Shown: positions 16,504 to 23,871, numbered from the stretch's first letter. The stretch is DNA of 32,340 nucleotides from RGIG8597 sp045133795 (GCA_045133795.1 JBGUUT010000114.1:1-32340), one strand, 5' to 3'. The notes: generated by a model not told the origin, from the letters alone. Program-made: numbers and translations.

Positions 16504-17067
16504 TTATTTGATTCCGAAAGCCATTGCCATTCTGAATTCCTTATTTTCAGAATTATGCATGCTTAAAATCATAGCTTCGGAAGCTGCATGTTTAAGTTTT
16601 ACATTGTAAATATTTTTGTATTTTCCAGCTAAAATTGCTGATTTTGCAAAAGGAACAGAACAAAGTGACTGTACCAAAATACCTGCAAATCCTAATAAAC
16701 CGCTACATATATAAAAGACAATACTAACTATAGGATTTACGAGAAGCATACCTAAAGCAACTCCGAGTAAAGCCGGAGTTCCTACCGTATACATGATACC
16801 GCCACCGACTGCCATTCCGATACCGGCTCTTATAAGACTTTTGTATTTGTACCAAACGTCTGCGGTATTTCTCGGGTTTACGGAATATTTTGCGGCGAAA
16901 TCTTTTTCGGCAAAAGAAAATTCTTTAGAGTTAGAGCTGAAATCCGGAGTTGCTTGTTGTTCAATTTGTTGCTCTTCCTGAACTTCAGTGGAAATATCAT
17001 TTGCAAACATTGCAAAAGAAGTTGCGAATAAAAAACATGAAACTAATATTAAAACTTTTTTTGTCAT
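16504..17067 (-). CDS. Exported or membrane protein with glycine-rich hydrophobic core (unknown)
   Basis: A 187-residue protein with an N-terminal signal peptide (TKKVLILVSCFLFATSFAMFA). It has a polar Gln/Glu-rich segment, then a long hydrophobic Gly/Ala-rich region (IRAGIGMAVGGGIMYTVG..ALLGVALGMLL, then FYICSGLLGFAGILVQ) that could form two or three closely packed membrane helices, and a charged C-terminus. I do not recognise a family. ATG 17067 is preferred, about 8 nt after an AAGGGA-like site; ATG 17091 overlaps the preceding stop without a ribosome site. It is the last gene of the unit starting at 18059. Confidence 0.55.
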   Translation of the reverse strand: MTKKVLILVSCFLFATSFAMFANDISTEVQEEQQIEQQATPDFSSNSKEFSFAEKDFAAKYSVNPRNTADVWYKYKSLIRAGIGMAVGGGIMYTVGTPALLGVALGMLLVNPIVSIVFYICSGLLGFAGILVQSLCSVPFAKSAILAGKYKNIYNVKLKHAASEAMILSMHNSENKEFRMAMAFGIK

Positions 17068-17083
17068 ATTTTTTTCCCTTTTT

Positions 17084-17659
17084 TTATTCATATTGTACTA
17101 AAACGTAATCTCCACCTTCAGTTAAACAGAATTTTAGGAGAGTTTCGCCTTTGTATTCATATCGTGTATTTCTGGTTGTTTCTTCTTTTGTATATTTAAC
17201 AATTTCTCCGTCAGTTGTATTTCCTGCGTATGGAATTTTTACTGAAATTCCATCGAAGAATTCACAATGTACATAGAAAAAAGGTAAATCATTATGAATG
17301 TAGTTAGAACCATGATAAATTGGATCAAGTACGTCGGAGTCGTATTTCACTTTTATTGAGAAATCAGCTTTAGATACAGTTGTACCTTTTGCATCTATTT
17401 CTTTATTAAAAGAAACTTTATAACTGTCATCAAGGTTTGGTAAATCATCAACTTCATTTTTGATACATGAGGAATTGCCTGAAGAATAAGCTGAGGCTCC
17501 AACTTCTATAGCTTGTACAGTCAAAGGACAATTTGTTTCATTGTAAATTTTAAATGAGAAAGTAAATTCTTTCCAAGGAGTTTCGGTGGTACAACTGCTT
17601 AACATCATCATTGCGGCAATACTCAACATTGCCAATACGCTTAAAATTCTTTTTGTCAT
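17084..17659 (-). CDS. Lipoprotein sharing the cassette signal peptide, unrelated mature domain
   Basis: A 191-residue lipoprotein. Its first 23 residues (MTKRILSVLA...LSSC, Cys23) are almost identical to those of the lipoproteins at 18059(-) and 19195(-), also at DNA level. The mature domain is different: beta-sandwich-like text (FTFSFKIYNETNCPLTVQAIEVG, DFSIKVKYDSD, YVHCEFFDGISVKIPY). AAGGA lies 7 nt before ATG 17659. It starts 20 nt after the stop of the 17679-18059 gene and so is probably read from that gene's poly(A) promoter. Shared leader with a swapped body suggests recombination at the 5' end. Confidence 0.6.
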   Translation of the reverse strand: MTKRILSVLAMLSIAAMMMLSSCTTETPWKEFTFSFKIYNETNCPLTVQAIEVGASAYSSGNSSCIKNEVDDLPNLDDSYKVSFNKEIDAKGTTVSKADFSIKVKYDSDVLDPIYHGSNYIHNDLPFFYVHCEFFDGISVKIPYAGNTTDGEIVKYTKEETTRNTRYEYKGETLLKFCLTEGGDYVLVQYE

Positions 17660-17678
17660 AATTTTATCCTTGCTTTGA

Positions 17679-18059
17679 TTAATCAATTCTTTCAAACGGT
17701 AAATAACCTTCTTGGTAGATGAATTCTACAGAATCAGATTTTAAATTTTGATATCCGATACTTATTTCTTCACCGTTTTCGTTGTATACTATTTTGTTTG
17801 CGATAACGGCTTTTATCTTACCTTCTGATACTGTTTCTGTTGTGATTCCTAAAAGAGTCATTGAAACAGTGGAAATAAATTCATCGCTGGCTGTGATTTC
17901 ATAAGTAATTTTTAATTCAGTTCCTGTTAAATCTTCTTTTTCAGAGTATTCCCATTTTCCGATTAAACCGCATTCTACACCGGCAGCAGTACAACTGCTC
18001 AACATCATCATTCCGGCAATACTCAACATTGCCAATACACTTAAAATTCTTTTTGTCAT
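17679..18059 (-). CDS. Lipocalin-like small lipoprotein, paralogue A
   Basis: A 126-residue lipoprotein: cassette signal peptide with LSSC (Cys23), then AAGVECGLIGKWEY and beta-strand text (LKITYEITASDEFISTVSM, KIVYNENGEEISIGYQNL). The GKW start and alternating strands recall small lipocalin-like lipoproteins; ligand unknown. AGGAGG lies about 9 nt before ATG 18059. Its promoter has a pure 16-A spacer (18093-18120), so expression may vary with tract length. It is closely related to 18800-19195 over the first ~37 residues and weakly after. First gene of a three-gene unit ending at 16504. Confidence 0.65.
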   Translation of the reverse strand: MTKRILSVLAMLSIAGMMMLSSCTAAGVECGLIGKWEYSEKEDLTGTELKITYEITASDEFISTVSMTLLGITTETVSEGKIKAVIANKIVYNENGEEISIGYQNLKSDSVEFIYQEGYLPFERID

Positions 18060-18092
18060 AAAAATGACCTCCTATTTTTAATTTTTAAAGAG

Positions 18093-18120
18093 TTTGTATT
18101 TTTTTTTTTTTTTTTGTCAA
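18093..18120 (-). promoter_or_regulatory. Poly(A)-spacer promoter of lipoprotein A, possible phase-variation switch
   Basis: On the minus strand: TTGACA (18120-18115), then sixteen A (18114-18099), then TACAAA (18098-18093, 4 of 6). The plus strand shows 17 consecutive T at 18099-18115. The whole spacer is a homopolymer, so slippage would alter -35/-10 spacing. Confidence 0.65.
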
Positions 18121-18127
18121 TAAAAAC

Positions 18128-18156
18128 TTGAAAGTAAAAATGAAAAAGTGTTTATT
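18128..18156 (+). promoter_or_regulatory. Promoter of the CsgG-like gene
   Basis: -35 TTGAAA (18128-18133, 5 of 6), 17-nt spacer, -10 TTTATT (18151-18156, 4 of 6). It is back-to-back with the poly(A) promoter, whose -35 ends at 18120, so the two could influence each other. Confidence 0.4.
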
Positions 18157-18218
18157 ACGCATAATTTTCAAATTGGTTCAATTTCTCGTATTGTGATGAA
18201 AAATTAAAGGAGGAGTAA

Positions 18219-18722
18219 ATGAGAATATTGTTTCACCTGATTTTTATGTTTTTGATTGTTTTTTGTTCTTGGGCAAAAATGGATGTAATTGCATCGCTTA
18301 ATGCGGATTTGTCAAAGGTTCGCAAGGTGGCAATTTGTGATGTAATGAATGACAGAAAAGCGGCGGAGAATACTGTAAGTGAACGGTTGACTATGGAATT
18401 TATGAAGCGTGGTTTTTCTGTAATTGAAAGAAAGCAATTGGAACGTGTTTTAGCGGAACAGGAATTGCAAGCCGGAGAAGCTTTTGATGAATCCAATGTT
18501 GTTAAATTGGGGAAATTATTGGGAATTGATGCGTTGGTTTTTGTTGATTTGGGAAGTACACGCGGTTCAAAGCGTAATCATAAACCGACATCAATAAAAA
18601 TGGTAAGTGCACAAACCGGCGAAATTATTATTATGGCAACGGCGGACGCAAAAAAATCGATTCGTTCAATTACACGTTTGATGGAAAAGTTTGTTCGTCA
18701 TATAGATAGGAAAATGTTTTAA
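18219..18722 (+). CDS. CsgG/LpoB-like exported protein
   Basis: A 167-residue protein with an N-terminal signal (ILFHLIFMFLIVFCSWA; Cys16 could be a weak lipobox). It is followed by a CsgG-type alpha/beta domain: VRKVAICDVMNDRKAAENTVSERLTMEFMKRGFSVIERKQLERVLAEQ, then KLGKLLGIDALVFVDLGS and MVSAQTGEIIIMATADA. CsgG-like proteins range from curli secretion pores to small lipoproteins that assist envelope enzymes; at this length it is only the core domain and unlikely to be a full secretion pore. AAAGGAGGAG precedes the ATG. It lies between, and opposite in strand to, the two lipoprotein cassettes. Confidence 0.65.
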   Translation: MRILFHLIFMFLIVFCSWAKMDVIASLNADLSKVRKVAICDVMNDRKAAENTVSERLTMEFMKRGFSVIERKQLERVLAEQELQAGEAFDESNVVKLGKLLGIDALVFVDLGSTRGSKRNHKPTSIKMVSAQTGEIIIMATADAKKSIRSITRLMEKFVRHIDRKMF

Positions 18723-18725
18723 AAT

Positions 18726-18784
18726 AAAAAAGAGGCTTTTTTGATGTTCCGATTATGGGATATTTCAAAATGCCTCTTTTTTTT
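18726..18784. terminator. Bidirectional terminator between CsgG-like gene and lipoprotein B
   Basis: AAAAAAGAGGC (18726-18736) pairs with GCCTCTTTTTT (18772-18782). The intervening 35 nt can form a partly paired upper stem. Both sides carry a run of A or T, so it can stop the plus-strand gene ending at 18722 and the minus-strand gene ending at 18800. Confidence 0.7.
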
Positions 18785-18799
18785 GTTTAAGTGTAGATT

Positions 18800-19195
18800 T
18801 TAGTAAACTTTTTTAAATTCTGTATCGCCGAATTTTACGGTATCACAGCCTAAATCGCTGTATTCTAATTCGCCGTCTACTTCTTTAACTTTAATTTTGT
18901 GGTCGCTTACAGATTCGATGGTATATTTCTGTTCTATTGGTGCTGTAGGAAGCTTTATGCCTTCAGCAGCCATTTTGTCTTTGTATTCTTGACTGAATTC
19001 ATATTTCGTTGTTATGATAAATTTGTCATCAGCCGTGATTTCGTAAGTTGTAGTACATTTTACACCGTCATTGTTTTTTACATTTTCCCATTTTCCGATT
19101 AAACCACATTCTACTCCGGCAGCAGTACAACTGCTTAACATCATCATTGCGGCAATACTTAACATTGCCAATACGCTTAAAATTCTTTTTGTCAT
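18800..19195 (-). CDS. Lipocalin-like small lipoprotein, paralogue B
   Basis: A 131-residue lipoprotein: the same signal peptide with LSSC (Cys23), then AAGVECGLIGKWE as in paralogue A. After that the mature part diverges (CTTTYEITADDKFIITTKYEF, EQKYTIESVSDHKIKVKEVDGEL, CDTVKFGDTEFKKVY). A beta-barrel/lipocalin-like fold is likely; the ligand is unknown. AGGAGG lies about 9 nt before ATG 19195. Its promoter has a 15-A spacer plus one T (19227-19254). It is monocistronic, with the shared terminator after it. Its 5' region is a direct repeat of the one upstream of 18059(-). Confidence 0.65.
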   Translation of the reverse strand: MTKRILSVLAMLSIAAMMMLSSCTAAGVECGLIGKWENVKNNDGVKCTTTYEITADDKFIITTKYEFSQEYKDKMAAEGIKLPTAPIEQKYTIESVSDHKIKVKEVDGELEYSDLGCDTVKFGDTEFKKVY

Positions 19196-19292
19196 AAAAA
19201 TGACCTCCTGTTTTATTTTTAAAAGCTTTGTAATTTTTTTTTTTTTTTTGTCAATAAATAATTGATTTTAAGGACGAAAAAGTGTTTGTTAC
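19087..19292. repeat. Copy B of the duplicated promoter/signal-peptide cassette
   Basis: About 206 nt matching 17950-18158 in direct orientation, about 1.14 kb apart. The best-conserved part is the signal-peptide and ribosome-site region; upstream of the poly(T) run only islands such as GTCAATAA and GAAAAAGTGTTT.TTAC remain alike. Confidence 0.7.
19227..19254 (-). promoter_or_regulatory. Poly(A)-spacer promoter of lipoprotein B, possible phase-variation switch
   Basis: On the minus strand: TTGACA (19254-19249), fifteen A and one T (19248-19233), then TACAAA (19232-19227). The plus strand shows 16 consecutive T (19234-19249). The spacer is 16 nt, the same as in copy A, although the homopolymer itself is one base shorter. 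Confidence 0.65.
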
Positions 19293-19541
19293 ATTTGGCT
19301 TTAAAATCAGTTTGATTTTGAGGTTTTGTAAATAAAATGATGTTAAAAGACGGTTTTAATGTTTCGGATTGTTTTTTATTAAGAGCATTTCGGCGGTATT
19401 TAGAGTTAAAACTGGTATTTTTTTTAGAAAATTTATGGTATATATGCCGCAACGTGCAATATTTTCAAACTTTTGGTGTTTATATACTGTAGTAGATTTT
19501 TTTTAGTCTACGAATTTTATAGAAGCAGGAGTAAATATTGT
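19255..19541. other. Non-coding region upstream of recA
   Basis: With the lipoprotein promoter, this forms a gap of over 300 nt between divergent genes. Its left end (to 19292) is the degenerate tail of cassette copy B. A good -10 TATACT lies at 19483-19488 but I see no clear -35 in front of it. AGGAG at 19527-19531 is the recA ribosome site. I found no LexA-type box (GAAC-N4-GTTC, CTGT-N8-ACAG or TTTG-N5-CAAA), no hairpin of note and no convincing small gene. Confidence 0.5.
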
Positions 19542-20669
19542 ATGAGTGAAAAAATCTTAGAGCAAAGGAATGATGAAATGGCTGATAATAATAACAATGA
19601 GATTGCAGAAAAAATGAAAATGCTGGAAGCTTCTATTTTTGCTATTGAGAAAGAATTCGGAAAGGGTTCTATAATGCGTCTCGGAGCAAAACAGGCAGTA
19701 GCTGTAGATGTGATTCCCAGTGGTTCATTGTTGCTAGATGCAGCTATGGGAATCGGCGGATATCCTCGCGGACGTATAATTGAGATTTACGGACCGGAAT
19801 CTTCCGGTAAGACAACTTTGACTTTGCATGCGATTGCGGAAGCTCAAAAGAAAAACGGAATTGCAGCTTTTGTTGATGCTGAACATGCGTTAGACCCGGT
19901 TTATGCTAAAGCATTAGGGGTAAATATTAATGATTTGTGGGTTTCACAGCCGGATACCGGAGAGCAGGCTCTTGAGATTGTAGAAAATCTCGTTCGAAGC
20001 AGTGCCGTAGATATTATCGTAGTTGACTCTGTTGCTGCGTTGACTCCTAAAGCCGAAATTGAAGGTGAAATGGGAGACAGCCACATGGGATTGCAAGCTA
20101 GACTTATGAGTCAGGCGTTGCGTAAATTGACTGCGGTTGTTTCTAAATCTAAATGTTGTGTTATTTTTATTAATCAGTTGAGAATGAAAATTGGTGTAAT
20201 GTTCGGTAATCCCGAAACTACTACCGGTGGAAATGCATTGAAATTTTATTCATCAATGAGAATGGAAGTTCGTAAAATTGAAACTATTACAAGTGCTCAG
20301 GAAGCTATCGGTAACAGAATACGTGTGAAGATTGTAAAAAATAAACTTGCACCTCCTTTCCGAGAAGCAGAAATGGAAATCGCATTCGGTAAAGGATTTT
20401 CAAGAGAAGCTTCTATTCTTGATGCCGGCGTAAAATATGGTTTGATTCAAAAATCAGGATCTTGGTATCAGTATCAGGATAAAAAAATCGGACAGGGGCA
20501 TGAAAACGCCAAGTCTTTCCTTGTTGCAAATAAAGATATTGCAAAAGCGGTGGAAGATAAAATTAGGGCAGTTTTAATGCCAAAAACAGAAGAGCCGGCA
20601 GATAAAAATGACGGTAAGCGTAAAAAAGATACACCGGCTAATGCTGACCAAAAAGACTTAAATCTATGA
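19542..20669 (+). CDS. recA: Recombinase RecA
   Basis: A 375-residue DNA recombinase that loads on single-stranded DNA and catalyses homologous pairing. Visible: KEFGKGSIMRLG, Walker A GPESSGKT (84-91), FVDAEHALDP, VDSVAALTPKAEIEGEMGDSHMG, INQLRMKIGVMFGNPETTTGGNALKFYSS, and a Lys/Asp-rich C-terminal tail. I chose ATG 19542 (AGGAG 10 nt upstream); ATG 19578 with AAAGGA is a possible alternative. The frame is open to 19473 without family-like text. The stop overlaps the start of folK, and a terminator hairpin lies just inside folK. Confidence 0.97.
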   Translation: MSEKILEQRNDEMADNNNNEIAEKMKMLEASIFAIEKEFGKGSIMRLGAKQAVAVDVIPSGSLLLDAAMGIGGYPRGRIIEIYGPESSGKTTLTLHAIAEAQKKNGIAAFVDAEHALDPVYAKALGVNINDLWVSQPDTGEQALEIVENLVRSSAVDIIVVDSVAALTPKAEIEGEMGDSHMGLQARLMSQALRKLTAVVSKSKCCVIFINQLRMKIGVMFGNPETTTGGNALKFYSSMRMEVRKIETITSAQEAIGNRIRVKIVKNKLAPPFREAEMEIAFGKGFSREASILDAGVKYGLIQKSGSWYQYQDKKIGQGHENAKSFLVANKDIAKAVEDKIRAVLMPKTEEPADKNDGKRKKDTPANADQKDLNL

Positions 20670-21169
20670 TGACAGATTTGTATTTATCACTCGGTTCTAA
20701 TATAGAGCCGAGTTTTTTCTATTTACGTAAGGCTCTTTTAGCTTTAAGCGGTTATTTTTCCATGGGAAATCACAGTTTGCTTTATCGAACGCAACCTCAG
20801 GATGATTTGAAGCAAGATTATTTTTTTAACCTTTGCGTAAAATGTCAAACGCATTTGCTTGATCCTTATGAAGTTTTGGCGATTACTCAAAAGATAGAGA
20901 ATGATATAGGTCGGCAAAAGTCGGATTCTCGCCCGAAAGGACCGAGAGCGATTGATATTGATATAATTCTTTTCGGAGATGAGAAAATAAACAGTAAAAC
21001 ATTGACGCTTCCTCATAAAAGCTGGAAAAAACGTAATTTTGTTTTAGTTCCGTTGTTGGATGTAGACGAAAAATTGGGGTTGATATATCCGATAAAAAAA
21101 TGGATAGAAGAAAATCAACGTAAAGGCGGGCAGGATGTCGAATGTTTAGGAGAGTTTGTTCTTGAGTAA
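20666..21169 (+). CDS. folK: 2-amino-4-hydroxy-6-hydroxymethyldihydropteridine pyrophosphokinase
   Basis: A 167-residue HPPK, which transfers pyrophosphate from ATP to the pterin in folate synthesis. Signatures: YLSLGSNIEP near the N-terminus, LLYRTQPQ with DYFFNLCVKCQT, and the family signature as RPKGPRAIDIDIILFG, followed by LTLPHKSWKKRNFVLVPLLD. Length is usual. ATG 20666 overlaps the recA stop; ATG 20669 is an equal alternative. No strong ribosome site is seen, so coupling to recA translation is likely. A hairpin with a T-run sits in codons 8-18. Confidence 0.92.
   Translation: MMTDLYLSLGSNIEPSFFYLRKALLALSGYFSMGNHSLLYRTQPQDDLKQDYFFNLCVKCQTHLLDPYEVLAITQKIENDIGRQKSDSRPKGPRAIDIDIILFGDEKINSKTLTLPHKSWKKRNFVLVPLLDVDEKLGLIYPIKKWIEENQRKGGQDVECLGEFVLE
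20689..20718 (+). terminator. Terminator-like hairpin inside the 5' end of folK
   Basis: ACTCGGTTCTA (20689-20699) pairs with TAGAGCCGAGT (20703-20713), 11 bp with one G-T wobble and a 3-nt loop, followed by TTTTTT (20713-20718). It lies 20 nt after the recA stop but within folK codons for the conserved LGSNIEPSFF region. Confidence 0.6.
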
Positions 21170-21962
21170 TTTGGAAGTAAATCAATCAGCTGTAAATTTT
21201 AAAAAGAATTCTGCTTATACAGTAAAACTTAAAGAACTTGAATTTGAAGGACCTTTGGATTTGTTGCTTTTTTTGGTAAAAAAGGCAGAGATTGATATAA
21301 ATGATATTTCTATTTCTGAAATTACAAGTCAGTATCTTTCTTATTTATCGTTATTGATGGATATGGATTTGGATAATATTTCGGAATTTATTGAGATGGC
21401 GGCGACTTTAATCTATATAAAGTCGCGTTCACTTATTCCTGTAGAACATGATTACGAAGAAGATGAGCAAGATCCGAGAGATGAGCTAATTCAACGTTTG
21501 TTGGAATACCAAAAGTACAAAATTGCATCCGGAGTTTTGGAAGATTGCAGTGATGAAAATTTGTACATTCCTCGTAAAGGTGCCGGTGTAAGTTTGTTTC
21601 CTGTAGAGAAAAAAGAAAAAGAATTGGAAATGCTTTCGGTACTGGATTTGATGAGTGCTTTTGCGGAAGTATTAAAGCGAAAATCTGCTATGCCGAAGAA
21701 AACTTCTTATGAGATTGAGAAGTTGGAATGTACTGTTGAAGAAAAAATTAATTTTGTACGTTCTATGTTGGTTGACAGAAAAGATTTCAGATATTTCGAG
21801 ATAGTTAATGAGAATATGTCAAAAGTTGAAATTGCATGTTGTTTTTTGGCAATTTTGGAGTTGGTAAAACAAGGCGAGGCTTTGGTTCAACAAAATGCAA
21901 TTTTTGGAGATATTTTTGTGGTGAAAAAAGAGAAACCGGAGGAACTTAATGGAAGTAGATAA
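21162..21962 (+). CDS. scpA: Segregation and condensation protein A
   Basis: A 266-residue kleisin that bridges SMC heads with ScpB for chromosome segregation. The family start is clear: FEGPLDLLLFLVKKAEIDINDISISEITSQYL, then AATLIYIKSRSLIP and a middle acidic linker. The C-terminal winged-helix part has CCFLAILELVKQGEALVQQ. I chose TTG 21162 because AGGAG (21148-21152) lies 9 nt upstream. It overlaps folK by 8 nt (TTGAGTAA), the same junction as ybeY/corC. An SMC gene is not in the window. Confidence 0.93.
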   Translation: MSNLEVNQSAVNFKKNSAYTVKLKELEFEGPLDLLLFLVKKAEIDINDISISEITSQYLSYLSLLMDMDLDNISEFIEMAATLIYIKSRSLIPVEHDYEEDEQDPRDELIQRLLEYQKYKIASGVLEDCSDENLYIPRKGAGVSLFPVEKKEKELEMLSVLDLMSAFAEVLKRKSAMPKKTSYEIEKLECTVEEKINFVRSMLVDRKDFRYFEIVNENMSKVEIACCFLAILELVKQGEALVQQNAIFGDIFVVKKEKPEELNGSR

Positions 21963-22503
21963 ATATTCGGCGATAATAGAGGCTGTTCTTCTTCATGAAA
22001 ATGAAGTTGTTCCGATGGAGCGACTTGTGAAATATACCGGGCTTGAAGAAGAAAAGATTCGAGAAATAATCAATGAACTTTCTATAACTTATGAGCAAAA
22101 TTCACAGCATGGTATAACTGTTGTGGAGATTGCCGGCGGGTATGCTTTGCAGGTAAAAAAGAGTATTTTGCCTGAATTTAAAGAAATATACAGTATAAAA
22201 GAAAAATCGAGATTATCAAAATCTGCTATGATGGTTTTAACGATAATTGCATATAAACAACCTATAACTAAAAATGAAATTGAAATAACTTACGGTGTGG
22301 CTCCGGATTATGCAGTTAAAATTTTACTGGAAAAGAATTTGATTCAAATTGTCGGTCGAAAAGATGTTATCGGGAAACCTTTGATGTTTGGTACAACGCA
22401 AGATTTTTTAAAACATTTTAATTTGAAAAGTATTAACGATCTTCCTACCATAAATGAACTTAAGAGTAATGAATTTGTTATTGAAGAGGATTTTGATGGA
22501 TAA
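21949..22503 (+). CDS. scpB: Segregation and condensation protein B
   Basis: A 184-residue partner of ScpA and SMC with two winged-helix domains. Visible: SAIIEAVLLHENEVVPMERL, ITVVEIAGGYALQVK, then SKSAMMVLTIIAYKQPITKNEIE, LLEKNLIQIVGRKDVIGKPLMFGTT and FLKHFNLKSINDLP. CGGAGGA precedes ATG 21949, inside the end of scpA (14-nt overlap). It is followed by rluB with an 8-nt overlap, a common order. Confidence 0.95.
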   Translation: MEVDKYSAIIEAVLLHENEVVPMERLVKYTGLEEEKIREIINELSITYEQNSQHGITVVEIAGGYALQVKKSILPEFKEIYSIKEKSRLSKSAMMVLTIIAYKQPITKNEIEITYGVAPDYAVKILLEKNLIQIVGRKDVIGKPLMFGTTQDFLKHFNLKSINDLPTINELKSNEFVIEEDFDG

Positions 22504-23257
22504 TAATGAAGAAAAGATGATGCGATTACAAAAATATCTTTCTTCTGCCGGCGTTTGTTCTCGAAGAGAGTCAGAGAAATACATTACGGATGGCAGGGTT
22601 ACCGTTAACGGTAAAGTGGCAGTACTCGGAGATAAGGTTTATCCGTCGGATAAAGTTGTTTTTGATGGGAAAGAACTTTTTTTATATAATAAAAAATATA
22701 TTATTCTGAATAAACCGGAAAATGTAATATGTTCGAGAAAAGATGAACGCGGTCGAAAAACGGTTTTCGATTTACTTGTCGGAGAAGATAAAGCAGATAC
22801 GTCTCTTTTTCATATCGGGCGATTGGACTATAACTCTTGCGGTTTGATTCTATTGACGAATGACGGTGATTTTGCTAATAACATCATTCATCCTTCAAAA
22901 AGTGTTGTGAAAGGGTATATGGTAACTTCGTCAGCTTCAATTGATGTTGCTAAAAATATTGCAGCTTCATTTACACGCGGCATAACGGTAAATAAAGTTT
23001 TTTATAAGGCGAAAATGTGTCAAATTCAACAAGATAAGAAAAAAATGTTGATTGAGTTGAAAGAAGGAAAGAAAAGAGAAATCAGAGAAGTTTATAAACA
23101 CTTTGCGTGTGAGATAATAAAGCTTGAAAGAATTTTCATTGGAAAATTACGCTTGGCAGATTTGAATATTCAGCCGGGAGAGTATGTTTCAATGAGTTAT
23201 GATGAGATTTATGATGCTATTTATAATAACGGAGTGAAGAAATGCAAATTGCAGTAG
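22496..23257 (+). CDS. rluB: 23S rRNA pseudouridine synthase, RluB/RsuA family
   Basis: A 253-residue enzyme: N-terminal S4 RNA-binding domain (MRLQKYLSSAGVCSRRESEKYITDGRVTVNG), then the RsuA-type catalytic domain with YIILNKPENVICS, the catalytic aspartate in GRLDYNSCGLILLTNDG (D111), and ELKEGKKREIREVYKHF. The RluB assignment (23S rRNA, helix 89) rather than RsuA/RluE rests on the scpAB neighbourhood. ATG 22496 lies 5 nt after GAAGAGGA and overlaps scpB by 8 nt; ATG 22517 is an alternative. Confidence 0.9.
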   Translation: MDNNEEKMMRLQKYLSSAGVCSRRESEKYITDGRVTVNGKVAVLGDKVYPSDKVVFDGKELFLYNKKYIILNKPENVICSRKDERGRKTVFDLLVGEDKADTSLFHIGRLDYNSCGLILLTNDGDFANNIIHPSKSVVKGYMVTSSASIDVAKNIAASFTRGITVNKVFYKAKMCQIQQDKKKMLIELKEGKKREIREVYKHFACEIIKLERIFIGKLRLADLNIQPGEYVSMSYDEIYDAIYNNGVKKCKLQ

Positions 23258-23871
23258 ACGGACCAGCAGGTGCAGGTAAAAGTTCCATAGCCAAAATTGT
23301 GGCTCAGAAATTAAATTTAGAATATATAGATTCCGGTGCAATTTATAGAGCCTTAGCAAAAAAGATACTTGACAGTAATATAAAAATAGATGATTATGTT
23401 GCGATAAAAAATATTTTGGAAAATATTTCAATAGAACTTGTAGATGGTTGTGTTTTAATAGATGGTGTTGATTTTATGCCATTCATAAGAAGTAGTGAAG
23501 TTACGGCTGTGGTATCTCCGTTTTCGGCACAGGTGGAAGTTCGAAAGAAAGTAAATGCTTTCTTGAATTCTTATTCTCAAAACAAATCAGTAATCATGGA
23601 CGGACGAGATATTGGAAGTGTGGTTTTCCCAAATGCGGAGTACAAATTTTATTTAGATGCTTCGGTTGAGGAACGAGCACGCAGACGTTTGGCTGAGATT
23701 CAATATTCAGCTTCTTTAGAAGAGATTAAGGAAGCTATAAGTAAGCGTGATTATAATGATGAGCATAGAGAGGTGGGGGCATTAAAACGTGTAGACGATG
23801 CTATTTATATAGATACAACGCAAATGTCTATGGATGAAGTAGTAGATAAAATATTATTTAATATAAAATAA
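23242..23871 (+). CDS. cmk: Cytidylate kinase
   Basis: A 209-residue (d)CMP kinase. P-loop GPAGAGKS (7-14) follows MQIAVD; then LEYIDSGAIYRALA, a CMP-binding region, VIMDGRDIGSVVFPNAEYKFYLDAS and the lid EERARRRLAEIQ, then SKRDYNDEHREVGALKRVDDAIYIDT. It phosphorylates CMP/dCMP, the step after PyrG-related CTP metabolism in the salvage direction. CGGAG lies a few bases before ATG 23242, overlapping rluB by 16 nt. cmk followed by rpsA is a very common pair. Confidence 0.96.
   Translation: MQIAVDGPAGAGKSSIAKIVAQKLNLEYIDSGAIYRALAKKILDSNIKIDDYVAIKNILENISIELVDGCVLIDGVDFMPFIRSSEVTAVVSPFSAQVEVRKKVNAFLNSYSQNKSVIMDGRDIGSVVFPNAEYKFYLDASVEERARRRLAEIQYSASLEEIKEAISKRDYNDEHREVGALKRVDDAIYIDTTQMSMDEVVDKILFNIK

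Larger units (their letters stand above)
17950..18158. repeat. Copy A of a duplicated promoter/signal-peptide cassette
   Basis: About 209 nt closely matching 19087-19292 in the same orientation. From GLIGKWE through the signal peptide, ATG and GACCTCCT (AGGAGGTC on the minus strand) there are only a few substitutions. The match continues, weaker, through the poly(T) run and GTCAATAA to GAAAAAGTGTTT.TTAC. Confidence 0.7.

Noticed and set aside
19255..19541. An SOS (LexA) operator upstream of recA
   Set aside because: I found none of the known LexA box forms in this stretch. The GTAG...CTAC pair around the T-run at 19490-19511 is too short and imperfect.
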